This document shows, one piece after another, positions 63,585 through 64,000 of a DNA stretch of 64,000 bases. The DNA comes from Pseudomonadota bacterium (GTDB lineage Bacteria; Desulfobacterota; Desulfobacteria; Desulfobacterales; JAHIVH01). Both the position numbers and the translations under genes were made by a program. The DNA is taken from positions 1 to 64,000 of the forward strand of contig JAHIVH010000008.1 of the NCBI GenBank assembly GCA_018816735.1, written 5' to 3'. The notes beneath the pieces are model-generated. The model worked only from the letters and a program-made list of their open reading frames with translations, was not told the DNA's origin and did not search any database. How positions within the stretch are numbered: the first letter of the stretch is position 1; every line of letters starts with the position of its first letter.

Positions 63585-64000
63585 CGGATCACCACCTGAT
63601 CACCGGCATTGAGATTCCCTTGAACGGAAATGGAATCCTTATAGATAGACCCGAGATGCACGGGTATCCGTTTGACGATATTTTCTCTCACACAAAAAAC
63701 ACTGGAATGGCTGGAGCCCGGATTGACGACGGCATTCAAGGGTACGGTCAATGCGTCGCGTTCTGAAATATCAAGTAAAAGCTCTGCTGTCATGCCTGAT
63801 GAAACACCGGACACATCAACGATTTTAATCTTCAAGGGGAACAGTCTGCCTGATCCTATGGCCGCTTTTGATACAGCGTTGATTTTCCCTTTAATCATCC
63901 GGTTTGAGGCAAACGGTAATTTGATGTTTACCGCGCTCTCCGGCGCCACATGTGAAATCACGGTTTCAGGGACCTCTACCTGAAGTTCGAGCGCACCATC
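63554..64000 (-). CDS. RND periplasmic adaptor, partial (continues past window)
   Basis: The C-terminal 148 residues of a membrane fusion protein, open to the window edge. It reads IKGKINAVSKAAIGSGRLFP then LKIKIVDVSGVSSGMTAELL (beta-barrel) and ALTVPLNAVV (membrane-proximal strand). It ends VVIRGRMRLRSRG, where intact proteins have GDQVVVRG followed by further residues; its last codons overlap the deleted N-terminus of the permease. So one deletion removed the 3' end of this gene and the 5' end of the next. Probably non-functional. Confidence 0.7.
   Translation of the reverse strand, partial: DGALELQVEVPETVISHVAPESAVNIKLPFASNRMIKGKINAVSKAAIGSGRLFPLKIKIVDVSGVSSGMTAELLLDISERDALTVPLNAVVNPGSSHSSVFCVRENIVKRIPVHLGSIYKDSISVQGNLNAGDQVVIRGRMRLRSRG

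Noticed and set aside
1..64000. Further selenoprotein genes, CRISPR arrays, tRNA and rRNA genes
   Set aside because: No other gene showed in-frame TGA with a hairpin in family context, no repeat-spacer array was seen, and no cloverleaf or rRNA sequence was recognised by eye; a tRNAscan and Infernal run would be decisive.

Overview
The window looks like the chromosome of a strictly anaerobic, Sec-using member of the Desulfobacterota, most likely the order Desulfobacterales. This is inferred from the gene content: a glycine cleavage/lipoate cluster with split GcvP, a two-component GspA/GspB pair, many TauE/SafE and RND proteins, a PEP-CTERM protein, a DnaA with an unusual NTGMGKSH Walker A motif, and a UGA-decoded selenopeptide. 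There are no rRNA, tRNA, CRISPR or prophage genes that I can see.

The most notable item is at 1032-3123: a compact RiPP cassette. A sigma70-like promoter is followed by a 73-codon gene (1191-1412) with three in-frame TGA codons, each in an SG-Sec-S context and each followed 14-15 nt later by a perfect hairpin with a G-containing 3-5 nt loop (bacterial SECIS-like). Next comes a 534-residue radical SAM/SPASM enzyme (1486-3090) and a terminator. I read this as an sbtA/sbtM-type 'selenobiotic' precursor and maturase. An ordinary gene caller will miss the precursor.

Layout. 1-953: broken RAYT transposase. 1032-3123: selenopeptide cassette. 3183-8371: truncated esterase, NapH-like ferredoxin membrane protein, broken DsrE-like gene, nitronate monooxygenase family protein, TauE permease. 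8474-12858: YkgJ and YaiI family proteins, then gspA-gspB and an HD-GYP response regulator. 12902-17502 (minus): a nickel/cobalt ECF-type uptake operon (ATPase, permease, NikL-like, NikM-like, LbtU-type porin, NikK-like) with a hairpin/U-tract leader. 17828-22919 (plus): an ABC importer whose permease is fused to a TauE domain, then an MFS carrier. 22940-24610: Na/Pi symporter. 24923-25525: PEP-CTERM protein. 25470-32134 (minus): lipA, lipB, gcvPB, gcvPA, gcvH, gcvT and an Lrp-type regulator. 32515-33833: SDR and Nudix. 33849-36959: decayed sensor kinase, porin fragment, DUF2007-like protein and a secreted protein. 37321-44181: intact RND efflux system, suhB and a small coupled gene. 44217-47026 (minus): glcD-like oxidase and dnaA, with an AT-rich gap that may be oriC. 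47892-51924: lipoprotein, Gly-rich membrane protein, caspase-like peptidase and a DUF4384 protein. 52412-55966: universal stress protein and CocE/NonD hydrolase. 56336-59729: cmoA, cmoB and a B12-binding radical SAM enzyme. 59845-64000 (minus): a decayed tripartite RND system.

Two themes stand out. First, metabolism: glycine oxidation needs lipoyl-GcvH, and lipA/lipB are placed in the same transcription unit as gcvTHPAPB. Second, decay: at least six loci (transposase, DsrE-like gene, esterase, sensor kinase, porin fragment, RND system) are broken, several by clean internal deletions that join conserved segments out of frame. Coordinates of starts were moved from the longest open frame wherever a ribosome binding site or family length argued for it.
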